Source of the DNA: Microbacteriaceae bacterium UBA6152
GTDB lineage: Bacteria; Actinomycetota; Actinomycetes; Actinomycetales; Microbacteriaceae
Length of the DNA: 6,735 nucleotides
Direction: 5' to 3'
NCBI GenBank assembly: GCA_002423075.1
Contig: DIUS01000068.1
Span: forward strand, 4,801 to 11,535
Shown: positions 1 to 6,448 of the stretch, one piece after another
How positions within the stretch are numbered: the first letter of the stretch is position 1
Layout of the letters: each line of letters opens with the position of its first letter
Made by a program: the position numbers and the translations under genes
Notes under the pieces: model-generated
What the model was told of the DNA's origin: nothing
Databases searched by the model: none
What the model saw: the letters and a program-made list of their open reading frames with translations, nothing else

Positions 1-2637
1 GAGCTCGCTGCTCTGCGCGAGCCTCTCGGCACACTGCCCACGCACGCCGCCCTGCACCGCGACCTTCTCGCGACCGTCGCAGCGGTCGACGACCCCGAGC
101 GTGCGATCACGGCCATGAGGGTGCGCTACCAGCGCTGGCTCGTGCGCATCGCCGCGTGGGATCTCGAGCACCCCGACCCGCTCGAAGCCCAGCCGCTCGT
201 GTCGGCGGCTCTCGCCGACCTGGCGGGTGCGACGCTGGACGCGAGCCTCGTGGTCGCGCGGCGCACGAGCACGTACCCGGCCGCCGATGTCGAGCGCACG
301 CGACTGGCGATCATCGGCATGGGCAAGGCCGGTGCGCGCGAGCTCAACTACATCAGCGACGTCGACGTGATCTACGTGGCCGAGGGCGTCGACGATCTCG
401 ACTCCGGTCGCGCGGTCGAGATCGCCACACGTCTCGCTGCGGCGACCGCGCGGGGCATTCAGGAGCCGGGCTTCGAGCCGCCGCTGTGGGAGGTCGACGC
501 CAACCTGCGCCCCGAGGGCAAAGACGGGGCGCTCGTGCGCACGCTCGAGTCGCACCGGGCGTACTACGACCGGTGGGCGAAGAGCTGGGAGTTCCAGGCG
601 CTACTCAAGTCGCGGCCGCTCGCGGGGGATGCCGAGCTCGGGCGGCGCTACTGCGAGAGCGTGCATCCGCTGGTCTGGACCAGTTCTCAGCGGGAGGGCT
701 TCGTCGAATCCGTGCAGCGCATGCGCGAACGCGTGACCGAGAACATTCCCGCCGACGAGGTCGACGTGCAGCTCAAACTCGGGCCTGGAGGCCTGCGCGA
801 CGTCGAGTTCACCGTGCAGCTGCTGCAGCTCGTGCACGGGCACGGCGACGATCGCGTGCGGCAGGGCGACACCCTGGGCGCCCTCGACGCGCTCGCGCAG
901 CAGGGCTACATCGGCCGGGTCGAAGCTGCAGAGTTCGGGCGCGACTACCGGCTGCTGCGCGTCATCGAGCACCGCGTGCAGCTCGAGCGCCTGCAGCGCA
1001 CTCACCTCATGCCCCGCGACGACGACCGACTGCGGGTGCTCGCCCGAGCCACGCGACTGGGCGGCACCGCCGACGAGCTCATCGCGCGCTGGCAACAGAC
1101 GAAGATCGCTGTTCGGTCGCTGCACGAGAAGCTCTTCTACCGACCACTGCTCTCGGCGGTCGCCGCGCTGCCCGATGACGGCCTCGCGCTCACGAGCGAA
1201 CAGGCCGTCGCGCGTCTCAACGCCATCGGCTTCGTCGACGCCAAGGGCGCGTTGCACCACATCGCCGCACTCACGAACGGGGTCTCGAGGCGCGCGCAGA
1301 TTCACCGCACCCTGTTGCCCGTCATTCTGCAGTGGCTCGCCGAGGGTGCCGACCCCGACTACGGATTGCTGGCCTTCAGGCGCCTCAGCGACGACCTCGG
1401 CGAGAGCTACTGGTTCTTGCGCATGCTGCGCGATTCGAGCGGCGCGGCCCAGCGCCTCACGAGCGTGCTCGCCTCGTCTCGCTACGTCGGTGGGCTCTTC
1501 GAGCGCATTCCCGAGGGCGCGGCGTGGCTCGAGAACGAAGACGAGCTGCGGCCGCGACCGCTCGAGGCCCTGCTCGACGAGGCTCGCGCGACGGTCGCAC
1601 GTTACGACGGCGATGTCGAAGCTGCCGCGAAGGCTCTGCGCACGGGGCGTAGACGCGAGTTGCTGCGCCTCGCCCTCGCGAGCATCCTCGACGTGATCAC
1701 GGTCGAAGAACTGGGCAGGGCGCTCAGCGACGTCACGACGACCGTGCTGACGGGGGCGCTCTCGCTCGCACACCGCTACGGTGACGGCATCGAATTCGCG
1801 ATCATCGGAATGGGCCGCTACGGCGGGGGAGAGCTCGGCTTCGGCTCAGACGCCGACGTCATCTACGTCTACCGCGATGCAGGCGCGGGCGATGAGGCGC
1901 AGGCGCGCGCCGAGCGCATCGTGCACGAGCTCAAGCGGCTCACCGACGATCTGCGCCTGCCGCTCGACCTCGACATCGACCTGCGCCCCGAGGGCCGCAA
2001 CGGGGCGATCGTGCGTTCGCTCACCTCGTACCGGGCCTACTACGAGCGCTGGTCGCTCACGTGGGAGGCTCAGGCGCTGCTGCGCGCCCGTGCTGTCGCC
2101 GGAGACCCCGCGCTCATGGCCGACTTCACGGCGCTGGCCGACACCGTGCGGTACCCGACGAAGCTCGCCGAGGCGGATGCTCGCGAGGTGCGCCGCATCA
2201 AGGCGCGCGTCGAGTCCGAGCGCCTGCCGCAGGCCGCCGACCCCGCGCGCCACCTCAAGCTCGGCCGGGGATCGCTCAGCGACGTCGAGTGGTTCGTGCA
2301 ACTGCTGCAGTTGCAGCACGCCGCGGCCGTGCCCGCGTTGGCCACGACGTCGACGCTCGAGGCCTTGACCGCGGCGGTGGATGCTCAGCTCGTGTCGGCC
2401 GCAGACGCCGACCGTCTGCGTGCCGCATGGCTGATCGCCTCGCGTGCGCGCTCAGCTCTGACGCTCTGGAGCGCCAAGACGGGCGATGTGCTGCCGACAG
2501 ACCGGCCGCAGCTCGAGGGCGTCGCGCGGCTGATGGGGTACCCGGCCGGGGGAGCAGGGCGGCTCGAAGAGGACTACCTGCGCACGACCCGCCTGGCCCG
2601 CCAGGTCTTCGAGCGCGGCTTCTACGGCACGACATAG
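1..2637 (+). CDS. glnE: Bifunctional glutamine synthetase adenylyltransferase / adenylyl-removing enzyme GlnE (5' partial)
   Basis: GlnE attaches AMP to a tyrosine of glutamine synthetase, lowering its activity when nitrogen is plentiful, and removes it when nitrogen is scarce; it is cytoplasmic. The frame is open from base 1 to the TAG at 2635-2637, giving 878 visible residues. Actinobacterial GlnE is usually near 1000 residues, so roughly the first 120 lie off the left edge; the ATG at 115 is internal. Two homologous nucleotidyltransferase halves are visible about 495 residues apart. The N-terminal adenylyl-removing half has GMGKAGARELN followed by SDVD (visible residues 119-122), a third acidic site in DANLRPEG (from 166) and KLGPGGLRDVEF (from 259). 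The C-terminal adenylyltransferase half has GMGRYGGGELGFGSDAD (SDAD at 616-619), DIDLRPEG (D658 and D660) and KLGRGSLSDVEW (from 753). All acidic residues expected to bind metal are present in both halves, so both activities are probably intact. It converges on glnA, its target. Confidence 0.97.
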   Translation, partial: ELAALREPLGTLPTHAALHRDLLATVAAVDDPERAITAMRVRYQRWLVRIAAWDLEHPDPLEAQPLVSAALADLAGATLDASLVVARRTSTYPAADVERTRLAIIGMGKAGARELNYISDVDVIYVAEGVDDLDSGRAVEIATRLAAATARGIQEPGFEPPLWEVDANLRPEGKDGALVRTLESHRAYYDRWAKSWEFQALLKSRPLAGDAELGRRYCESVHPLVWTSSQREGFVESVQRMRERVTENIPADEVDVQLKLGPGGLRDVEFTVQLLQLVHGHGDDRVRQGDTLGALDALAQQGYIGRVEAAEFGRDYRLLRVIEHRVQLERLQRTHLMPRDDDRLRVLARATRLGGTADELIARWQQTKIAVRSLHEKLFYRPLLSAVAALPDDGLALTSEQAVARLNAIGFVDAKGALHHIAALTNGVSRRAQIHRTLLPVILQWLAEGADPDYGLLAFRRLSDDLGESYWFLRMLRDSSGAAQRLTSVLASSRYVGGLFERIPEGAAWLENEDELRPRPLEALLDEARATVARYDGDVEAAAKALRTGRRRELLRLALASILDVITVEELGRALSDVTTTVLTGALSLAHRYGDGIEFAIIGMGRYGGGELGFGSDADVIYVYRDAGAGDEAQARAERIVHELKRLTDDLRLPLDLDIDLRPEGRNGAIVRSLTSYRAYYERWSLTWEAQALLRARAVAGDPALMADFTALADTVRYPTKLAEADAREVRRIKARVESERLPQAADPARHLKLGRGSLSDVEWFVQLLQLQHAAAVPALATTSTLEALTAAVDAQLVSAADADRLRAAWLIASRARSALTLWSAKTGDVLPTDRPQLEGVARLMGYPAGGAGRLEEDYLRTTRLARQVFERGFYGTT

Positions 2638-2659
2638 CTCGCGCGAGCATCCCGTGACA

Positions 2660-2700
2660 GCACGAAGGCCCCGCTCCTGACGGAACGGGGCCTCGCGTGC
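2660..2700. terminator. Bidirectional hairpin between convergent glnE and glnA
   Basis: The core stem is a perfect 8-bp inverted repeat, AGGCCCCG (2666-2673) with CGGGGCCT (2686-2693). Inside it, after one mismatch, TCC (2675-2677) pairs with GGA (2682-2684) around a TGAC loop. Outside it, GCACG (2660-2664) pairs with CGTGC (2696-2700) across a small internal loop. It starts 23 bp after the glnE stop and ends 20 bp after the glnA stop, where a shared terminator would be expected. No T-tract follows on either strand, so it may act as a GC-rich actinobacterial hairpin without U-run, or mainly as a 3'-end stabiliser. Confidence 0.75.
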
Positions 2701-2719
2701 CGTGGTGGCGGGGTGGAAC

Positions 2720-4144
2720 CTAGACCGAAAAGTAGAGCTCGTACTCGAACGGGTGCGGACGCTGCGCGGCGGGAAGGATCTCCTTCTCGCGCTTGTAGTC
2801 GATCCACGTCTCGATGAGGTCTTTGGTGAAGACCCCGCCCTGCAGCAGAAACTCGTGGTCGTTCTCGAGAGCGACGAGCGCCTCTTCGAGCGAACCGGGA
2901 ACCTGCGGGATGTTCTTGGCCTCCTCGGGCGGTAGCTCGTAGAGGTCTTTGTCGACGGGTTCGTGCGGCTCGATCTTGTTGAGGATGCCGTCGATGCCGG
3001 CCATGAGCTGCACCGCGAACGCGAGGTACGGGTTGCCTGAGGCGTCAGGCGCGCGGAACTCGATGCGCTTCGCCTTGGGGTTGGTGCCCGTGATCGGGAT
3101 GCGGATGGCGGCCGAGCGGTTTCCGGCCGAGTAGACCAGGTTGACCGGCGCCTCGAAGCCCTTGACCAGGCGGTGGTACGAGTTCAGCGAGGGGTTCGTG
3201 AACGCGAGAACCGCGGGAGCGTGCTTGAGCAGGCCGCCGATGTACCAGCGCGCGATGTCGCTGAGCCCCCCATAGCCGGCCTCGTCGTAGAACAGCGGCG
3301 TGCCGTCGTTCCAGAGCGACTGGTGGGTGTGCATGCCTGAGCCGTTGTCGCCGAAGAGCGGCTTCGGCATGAAGGTCGCGACCTTGCCCCACTCGAGGGC
3401 AGTGTTCTTCACGATGTACTTGAACTTCAAGATGTCATCGGCGGCCGAGACCATCGTGTCGAACTTGTAGTTGATTTCGCCCTGGCCGGCGGTGCCGACC
3501 TCGTGGTGGCTGCGCTCGACCTCGAGGCCGACCTCCATGAGCTTCACGACGATGTCGTCGCGCAGGTCGGCGTGCTGGTCGACCGGGCTCACGGGAAAGT
3601 AGCCGCCCTTGAAGGGAGTCTTGTTGGCGAGATTGCCGCCCTCTTCGACGCGAGCCGTGTTCCAGGCAGCCTCGCTCGAGTCGACCGAGTAGTACGAAGT
3701 GTTCTGCTTCACTTCGTAGCGCACGTCGTCGAAGATGTAGAACTCGGCCTCGGGGGCGAAGAACGCGGTGTCGGCGATGCCGGTCGAGGCCAGGTACTTC
3801 TCGGCCTTCTTGGCCACCTGACGCGGGTCGCGGCCGTAGATCTCGCCGTTGCGCGGGTTGTAGATGTCGAAGATCATGATGAGCGTGCGCTCGGTGCGGA
3901 AAGGGTCGACGTAGGCGGTCGACACATCCGGAATGAGCTGCAGGTCGGATTCGTGAATCGACTGGAAGCCTCGGATCGAGGAGCCGTCGAACAGCTGCCC
4001 GACGGTGAAGAACTCTTCGTCGACGGTGGAGGCGGGGATGTTGAAGTGCTGCTGGACACCGAGGAGGTCGGTGAAGCGGATGTCGAGGAAGACGACGTCC
4101 GTGTCCTTGATGAACTTCAGCACCTCGGAAGAATCACTGAACAT
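2720..4144 (-). CDS. glnA: Type I glutamine synthetase (GSI-beta, adenylylation-regulated)
   Basis: This enzyme makes glutamine from glutamate, ammonium and ATP as a cytoplasmic dodecamer, the main route of ammonium assimilation. The protein has 474 residues, the normal length for bacterial GSI. Residues 52-60 are FDGSSIRGF, containing the ammonium-site aspartate (D53). Metal ligands lie in PEAEF (E132, E134) and in the segment at 215-223 (E215, E223). The ATP signature KPLFGDNGSGMHTHQS starts at 261, with H272. The glutamate flap residue E331 is in FEAPV, NRSAAIRIP starts at 342, and RIEFR supplies E362 and R364. Y402 in DLYELPPEEA matches the tyrosine (E. coli Tyr397) adenylylated by GlnE, placing it in the regulated GSI-beta class (glnA1 of mycobacteria). 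The ATG at 4144 is supported by an AGGAG 9 nt upstream and by alignment with the family N-terminus. The gene has its own upstream region with a GlnR-like operator, and read-through from lipA is also possible. No defect is visible. Confidence 0.98.
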   Translation of the reverse strand: MFSDSSEVLKFIKDTDVVFLDIRFTDLLGVQQHFNIPASTVDEEFFTVGQLFDGSSIRGFQSIHESDLQLIPDVSTAYVDPFRTERTLIMIFDIYNPRNGEIYGRDPRQVAKKAEKYLASTGIADTAFFAPEAEFYIFDDVRYEVKQNTSYYSVDSSEAAWNTARVEEGGNLANKTPFKGGYFPVSPVDQHADLRDDIVVKLMEVGLEVERSHHEVGTAGQGEINYKFDTMVSAADDILKFKYIVKNTALEWGKVATFMPKPLFGDNGSGMHTHQSLWNDGTPLFYDEAGYGGLSDIARWYIGGLLKHAPAVLAFTNPSLNSYHRLVKGFEAPVNLVYSAGNRSAAIRIPITGTNPKAKRIEFRAPDASGNPYLAFAVQLMAGIDGILNKIEPHEPVDKDLYELPPEEAKNIPQVPGSLEEALVALENDHEFLLQGGVFTKDLIETWIDYKREKEILPAAQRPHPFEYELYFSV

Positions 4145-4153
4145 GTGACAGAT

Positions 4154-4158
4154 CTCCT
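4154..4158 (-). promoter_or_regulatory. Ribosome binding site of glnA
   Basis: AGGAG on the minus strand, 9 nt before the ATG at 4144. It is the only good Shine-Dalgarno match near the gene start and fixes the start codon. It shows that glnA, unlike lipB, is translated from a leadered mRNA. Confidence 0.8.
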
Positions 4159-4199
4159 GAGCTTGGTACCGGATGACTGCAAGCGCAGCCTCGCAGACG

Positions 4200-4227
4200 A
4201 CACTACGGCCAGGGCATTTCTCGTCAG
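4200..4227 (-). promoter_or_regulatory. Candidate glnA promoter (-35/-10)
   Basis: On the minus strand, CTGACG (4227-4222) resembles a -35 element and TAGTGT (4205-4200) fits the actinobacterial TAnnnT -10 pattern, with a 16-bp spacer. Transcription would start near 4193, giving a leader of about 49 nt that contains the AGGAG site. The -35 lies within the GlnR-like element, so regulator and RNA polymerase would contact overlapping DNA. Both hexamers are weak matches, and other -10 choices in this GC-rich gap cannot be excluded. Confidence 0.35.
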
Positions 4228-4253
4228 TGTCTCCTTTGTTTCCGGGATGTTAC
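4216..4253 (-). promoter_or_regulatory. GlnR-type nitrogen-control operator upstream of glnA
   Basis: Read on the minus strand from 4253 to 4216, four pentamers occur at an exact 11-bp period: GTAAC, six bases, GAAAC, six bases, GACAC, six bases, GAAAT. The published Streptomyces GlnR element is gTnAC-n6-GaAAC-n6-GtnAC-n6-GAAAc. The first two pentamers match fully, and the third and fourth each differ at one position. The array lies 72 to 109 bp upstream of the glnA start codon and glnA is a classical GlnR target, so position supports the call. Whether this organism encodes GlnR (OmpR-type) cannot be seen here. An AmtR site would have a different sequence. Confidence 0.75.
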
Positions 4254-4294
4254 GACGACAGCGGTTCAGTTCACGCACGCGGCGGACACTGACG
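4222..4294. repeat. 10-bp exact inverted repeat in the lipA-glnA gap
   Basis: CGTCAGTGTC at 4222-4231 is repeated as its exact reverse complement, GACACTGACG, at 4285-4294, with 53 bp between the arms. The distal arm begins 5 bp beyond the lipA stop codon; the proximal arm contains the third pentamer of the GlnR-like array and the candidate -35. It could be a duplicated half-site for a regulator or a long-looped RNA stem in lipA read-through transcripts. No function is established. Confidence 0.5.
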
Positions 4295-4299
4295 GATGC

Positions 4300-5304
4300 T
4301 CAGCCGACGGCCTGCGCGAATCCTGACGTGGTCTCGGCGAGGGCCCGCATCGACTCGGGGATCGGGCGGCCTTTGGCGACCATCGACTGCGCCCATAGGC
4401 GCCCGGCGCGGTAGCTCGAGCGCACGAGCGGACCGGCGAGCACCCCGAGAAACCCGATCTCGTCGGCCTCGGCCTTGATCTCCACGAACTCTTCGGGCTT
4501 GAGCCAGCGATCGATCGGGTGATGGCGGGAGGTCGGGCGCAGGTACTGCGTGATGGTGACGATGTCGGTGCCGGCGTCGTGCAGGTCGCGCAGCGCTTGC
4601 GACACTTCGTCGCGCGTCTCGCCCATGCCGAGGATAAGGTTCGATTTCGTGATCAGCCCGTAGTCGCGTGCCTGCGTGATGACATCGAGCGAGCGCTCGT
4701 AGCGGAACGCCGGACGGATGCTCTTGAAGAGCCGCGGTACCGTCTCGACGTTGTGCGCGAACACCTCGGGCCGCGAGTCGAACACGATGCCCAGAAGTTC
4801 CGGGTTGCCCGAGAAGTCGGTCGCCAGTAGTTCGACGCCGGTGCCGGGGTTGAGCTCGTGGATCTTGCGCACGGTCTCGGCGTGCAGCCACGCGCCCTCG
4901 TCGGGCAGGTCGTCGCGGGCGACACCGGTGACGGTCGCGTACCGCAGGTTCATCTCGACGACCGACTCGGCGACGCGGCGCGGCTCGTCGGTGTCGTAGT
5001 CGGCGGGCTTTCCCGTGTCGATCTGGCAGAAGTCGCACCGGCGGGTGCACTGGCTGCCGCCGATGAGGAACGTCGCCTCGCGGTCTTCCCAGCACTCGTA
5101 GATGTTGGGGCAGCCGGCCTCCTGACACACGGTGTGGAGCTGCTTCTCGCCGACGAGCGCGCGCATCGCGGTGTACTCGGGCCCCATTGAGGCGCGCGTT
5201 TTGATCCACTCGGGTTTCTTCTCGATCGGCGTCTGCGCGTTGCGCACTTCGAGGCGCAGCAGCTTGCGGCCCTCAGCGGGGTGCGTGGCGGGTGTGGCGG
5301 TCAT
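4300..5304 (-). CDS. lipA: Lipoyl synthase (radical SAM)
   Basis: LipA inserts two sulfur atoms at C6 and C8 of octanoyl groups already attached to lipoyl domains (pyruvate and 2-oxoglutarate dehydrogenases, glycine cleavage H protein), using S-adenosylmethionine radicals. The protein has 334 residues, typical of the family. The auxiliary [4Fe-4S] cluster cysteines that are sacrificed as sulfur source are C60, C65 and C71 (CxxxxCxxxxxC). The radical SAM cluster is C86, C90 and C93 in CTRRCDFC. The C-terminal RSSYRAG (295-301) carries the conserved serine that ligates the auxiliary cluster. The start at 5304 is chosen because ATG there overlaps the lipB stop as ATGA and has AGGAG 7 nt upstream; the frame stays open further upstream but only as an overlap with lipB. 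Translational coupling to lipB is likely. No terminator is evident before glnA. Confidence 0.98.
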   Translation of the reverse strand: MTATPATHPAEGRKLLRLEVRNAQTPIEKKPEWIKTRASMGPEYTAMRALVGEKQLHTVCQEAGCPNIYECWEDREATFLIGGSQCTRRCDFCQIDTGKPADYDTDEPRRVAESVVEMNLRYATVTGVARDDLPDEGAWLHAETVRKIHELNPGTGVELLATDFSGNPELLGIVFDSRPEVFAHNVETVPRLFKSIRPAFRYERSLDVITQARDYGLITKSNLILGMGETRDEVSQALRDLHDAGTDIVTITQYLRPTSRHHPIDRWLKPEEFVEIKAEADEIGFLGVLAGPLVRSSYRAGRLWAQSMVAKGRPIPESMRALAETTSGFAQAVG

Positions 5305-5981
5305 GCAGAGGCTCCTAGCGAGACGGTTGAGCGAGTATCCGGCGCAAGTGCGCCGACGAGATCGTGCACGAGCGGCGTGAAGTGTCGTTCGATGAGCGGG
5401 ATGACCTCCGCAGGTGTGATCGTGCGCCCCAGCTCGGCGCTGATCGACGTCACGCCCGCATCGGCCAGGCCGCAGGCCACGATCGAGCGGTAGGCGTCGA
5501 AACTGTTCGAGCAGTTCAACGCGAAGCCGTGCATGGTCACACCCTGAGCAACGCGGATACCGATCGCGGCGATCTTGTCGGTGCCGCGCATCCACACCCC
5601 GCTGCGACCGGCCACGCGATCGGCGCCGGCGATGCCGAGATCGGCGAGAACGGCGATGAGCATGCCCTCGAGGCTGCGCACGTAGCGCACGACGTCGACC
5701 GGCTCGGCGAGGCGCATGATCGGGTAACCGACGAGCTGCCCGGGGCCGTGCCAGGTGATCTTGCCGCCGCGATCGACCTCGATGACAGGGGTGCCGTCGG
5801 TCGGCCGCTCGTGGGGCTCTGTGCGCTTGCCCGCCGTGTACACGCTCTCATGCTCGAGCAACATGACGGTATCGGGCGCCCGGCCCTCGACGACGGCAGC
5901 GTGCAGAGCACGTTGCTGCTCGAGAACCGACAAGTACGGCACGGAGTTGGCGCTTAGCCCCGTGACGACGAAGTCGATCAC
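5301..5981 (-). CDS. lipB: Octanoyl-[acyl carrier protein]:protein N-octanoyltransferase LipB
   Basis: LipB moves the octanoyl chain from acyl carrier protein to a lysine of lipoyl domains, the first step of endogenous lipoate synthesis, making the substrate for LipA. The protein has 226 residues, a normal length. The family signature RGGKITWHGPGQLVGY runs from 71 to 86 with H78. K136 in DKIAAIG and C170 in the ACG triplet correspond to the catalytic Lys/Cys pair of M. tuberculosis LipB (K142/C176), and MHGFALN (150-156) is also conserved. The residue before the catalytic cysteine is alanine where many relatives have proline. The start codon is GTG at 5981; no Shine-Dalgarno is visible before it, but a -10 element lies exactly six bases upstream, suggesting a leaderless mRNA. 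Its stop overlaps the lipA ATG by four bases, so the two form an operon. Confidence 0.97.
   Translation of the reverse strand: MIDFVVTGLSANSVPYLSVLEQQRALHAAVVEGRAPDTVMLLEHESVYTAGKRTEPHERPTDGTPVIEVDRGGKITWHGPGQLVGYPIMRLAEPVDVVRYVRSLEGMLIAVLADLGIAGADRVAGRSGVWMRGTDKIAAIGIRVAQGVTMHGFALNCSNSFDAYRSIVACGLADAGVTSISAELGRTITPAEVIPLIERHFTPLVHDLVGALAPDTRSTVSLGASA
5312..5316 (-). promoter_or_regulatory. Ribosome binding site of lipA inside lipB
   Basis: AGGAG on the minus strand, 7 nt before the ATG at 5304 and inside the last codons of lipB. It settles the lipA start against the longer open frame, and with the ATGA overlap suggests coupled translation. Confidence 0.8.
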
Positions 5982-5987
5982 GCGTTC

Positions 5988-5993
5988 AGTCTA
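5988..5993 (-). promoter_or_regulatory. -10 element of lipB-lipA, leaderless
   Basis: TAGACT on the minus strand (5993-5988) fits TAnnnT and is followed by exactly six bases and then the GTG of lipB. This puts the expected start of transcription on the G of the start codon. No convincing -35 is present at the usual distance, which is common for actinobacterial promoters. The lack of a ribosome binding site agrees with a leaderless transcript. Confidence 0.6.
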
Positions 5994-6010
5994 CGCGCGA
6001 CGCCGACTCG

Positions 6011-6016
6011 TAGGCT
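6011..6016 (+). promoter_or_regulatory. -10 element of the RDD gene, leaderless
   Basis: TAGGCT (6011-6016) fits TAnnnT and is followed by six bases and then GTG at 6023, again placing +1 on the start codon. It mirrors the lipB element 17 bp away on the other strand, so the two polymerase footprints would overlap. A GAGGG lies between the element and the GTG, but it ends only one base before the codon, too close for a normal Shine-Dalgarno. No clear -35 is seen. Confidence 0.6.
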
Positions 6017-6022
6017 GAGGGC

Positions 6023-6430
6023 GTGACCGACACTCCCTCTTCGCCTCCTCCTGCGTGGCCCGGTGAACGCCTCGGCCTGCCCGAAACGGGCTCGCGCTCC
6101 GTCGGTCGTTTCGGTCGACGTGTCGCGGCGATCGCCATCGACTGGGGCATCGCGGTCGTGCTCTCAGCGGCCTTCTTCTCCTATGAACCGCTCGTGACCC
6201 TGGCGATCTTCGTGGGGCTGCAGGTGCTCATGACAGTCATCGTGAACGCGAGCATTGGCCACGCCCTTCTCGGCCTGCGCGTCGTGCCGATGGAGGGCGG
6301 ATTGCTGGGCGTCTGGCGGCCCGTCGTGCGGGCACTGCTCATCGCCCTCGTGATTCCGGCCTTGGTGTGGGACGACAACAATCGCGGGCTGCACGATCGG
6401 GTGTCGCGCACCATCTTGTTGCGGCGCTGA
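6023..6430 (+). CDS. RDD family membrane protein
   Basis: Small integral membrane protein of 135 residues; the molecular function of this subgroup is not established. After a proline-rich cytoplasmic N-terminus (1-25), the RDD hallmark appears as R33 followed seven residues later by D40 (RRVAAIAID). Hydrophobic segments likely to span the membrane are about 34-52, 56-75 and 101-116. The NASIGHALLGLRVV block (from 75) and the C-terminal RGLHDRVSRT (from 121, with the HD pair at 124-125) are typical of the family. The GTG start at 6023 is supported by the spacing to the -10 element and by the family-like start MTDTP. The gene is divergent from lipB and convergent with the DUF4191 gene. In M. 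tuberculosis an RDD gene lies directly before glnA1, so its presence here fits a conserved neighbourhood, although orientation and position differ. Confidence 0.9.
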   Translation: MTDTPSSPPPAWPGERLGLPETGSRSVGRFGRRVAAIAIDWGIAVVLSAAFFSYEPLVTLAIFVGLQVLMTVIVNASIGHALLGLRVVPMEGGLLGVWRPVVRALLIALVIPALVWDDNNRGLHDRVSRTILLRR

Positions 6431-6448
6431 GCGCGCCCGGGTCAGCGC
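6424..6448. terminator. Hairpin spanning both stop codons of convergent genes
   Basis: GCGCTGA (6424-6430) and TCAGCGC (6442-6448) form a perfect 7-bp stem around an 11-base GC-rich loop. The TGA of the RDD gene is in the left arm and the TGA of the DUF4191 gene (on the minus strand) is in the right arm, so the stop codons pair with each other. A short TTT follows on the plus strand at 6451-6453. With only 11 bp between the genes it is the only candidate bidirectional terminator; strength is uncertain because there is no true T-tract. Confidence 0.5.

Noticed and set aside
601..1773. Long open frame on the minus strand antisense to glnE (390 codons)
   Set aside because: It lies opposite an unmistakable glnE, its residue composition is what antisense reading of GC-rich codons gives, and no recognisable motif is present.
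2637..2648. 12-bp perfect palindrome GCTCGCGCGAGC at the glnE stop
   Set aside because: As a hairpin it gives only four base pairs around a four-base loop, and such GC palindromes are common by chance here; the larger hairpin just downstream is the better terminator.
4145..4193. Possible riboswitch or glutamine-responsive leader before glnA
   Set aside because: The predicted leader is only about 49 nt and shows no paired helices or known glutamine-aptamer features.
3503..4414. 303-codon open frame on the plus strand antisense to glnA
   Set aside because: It mirrors glnA codons, crosses the glnA control region and has no family resemblance; low stop density in high-GC DNA explains it.
4271..5209. 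312-codon arginine-rich frame on the minus strand overlapping lipA
   Set aside because: Same-strand shifted reading of lipA, with the arginine/alanine-rich composition typical of off-frame translation.
4300..5595. Longer lipA version starting at 5595
   Set aside because: The extra 97 residues are an out-of-frame reading of lipB and match no LipA N-terminus; the ATG at 5304 has a ribosome binding site and the ATGA overlap.
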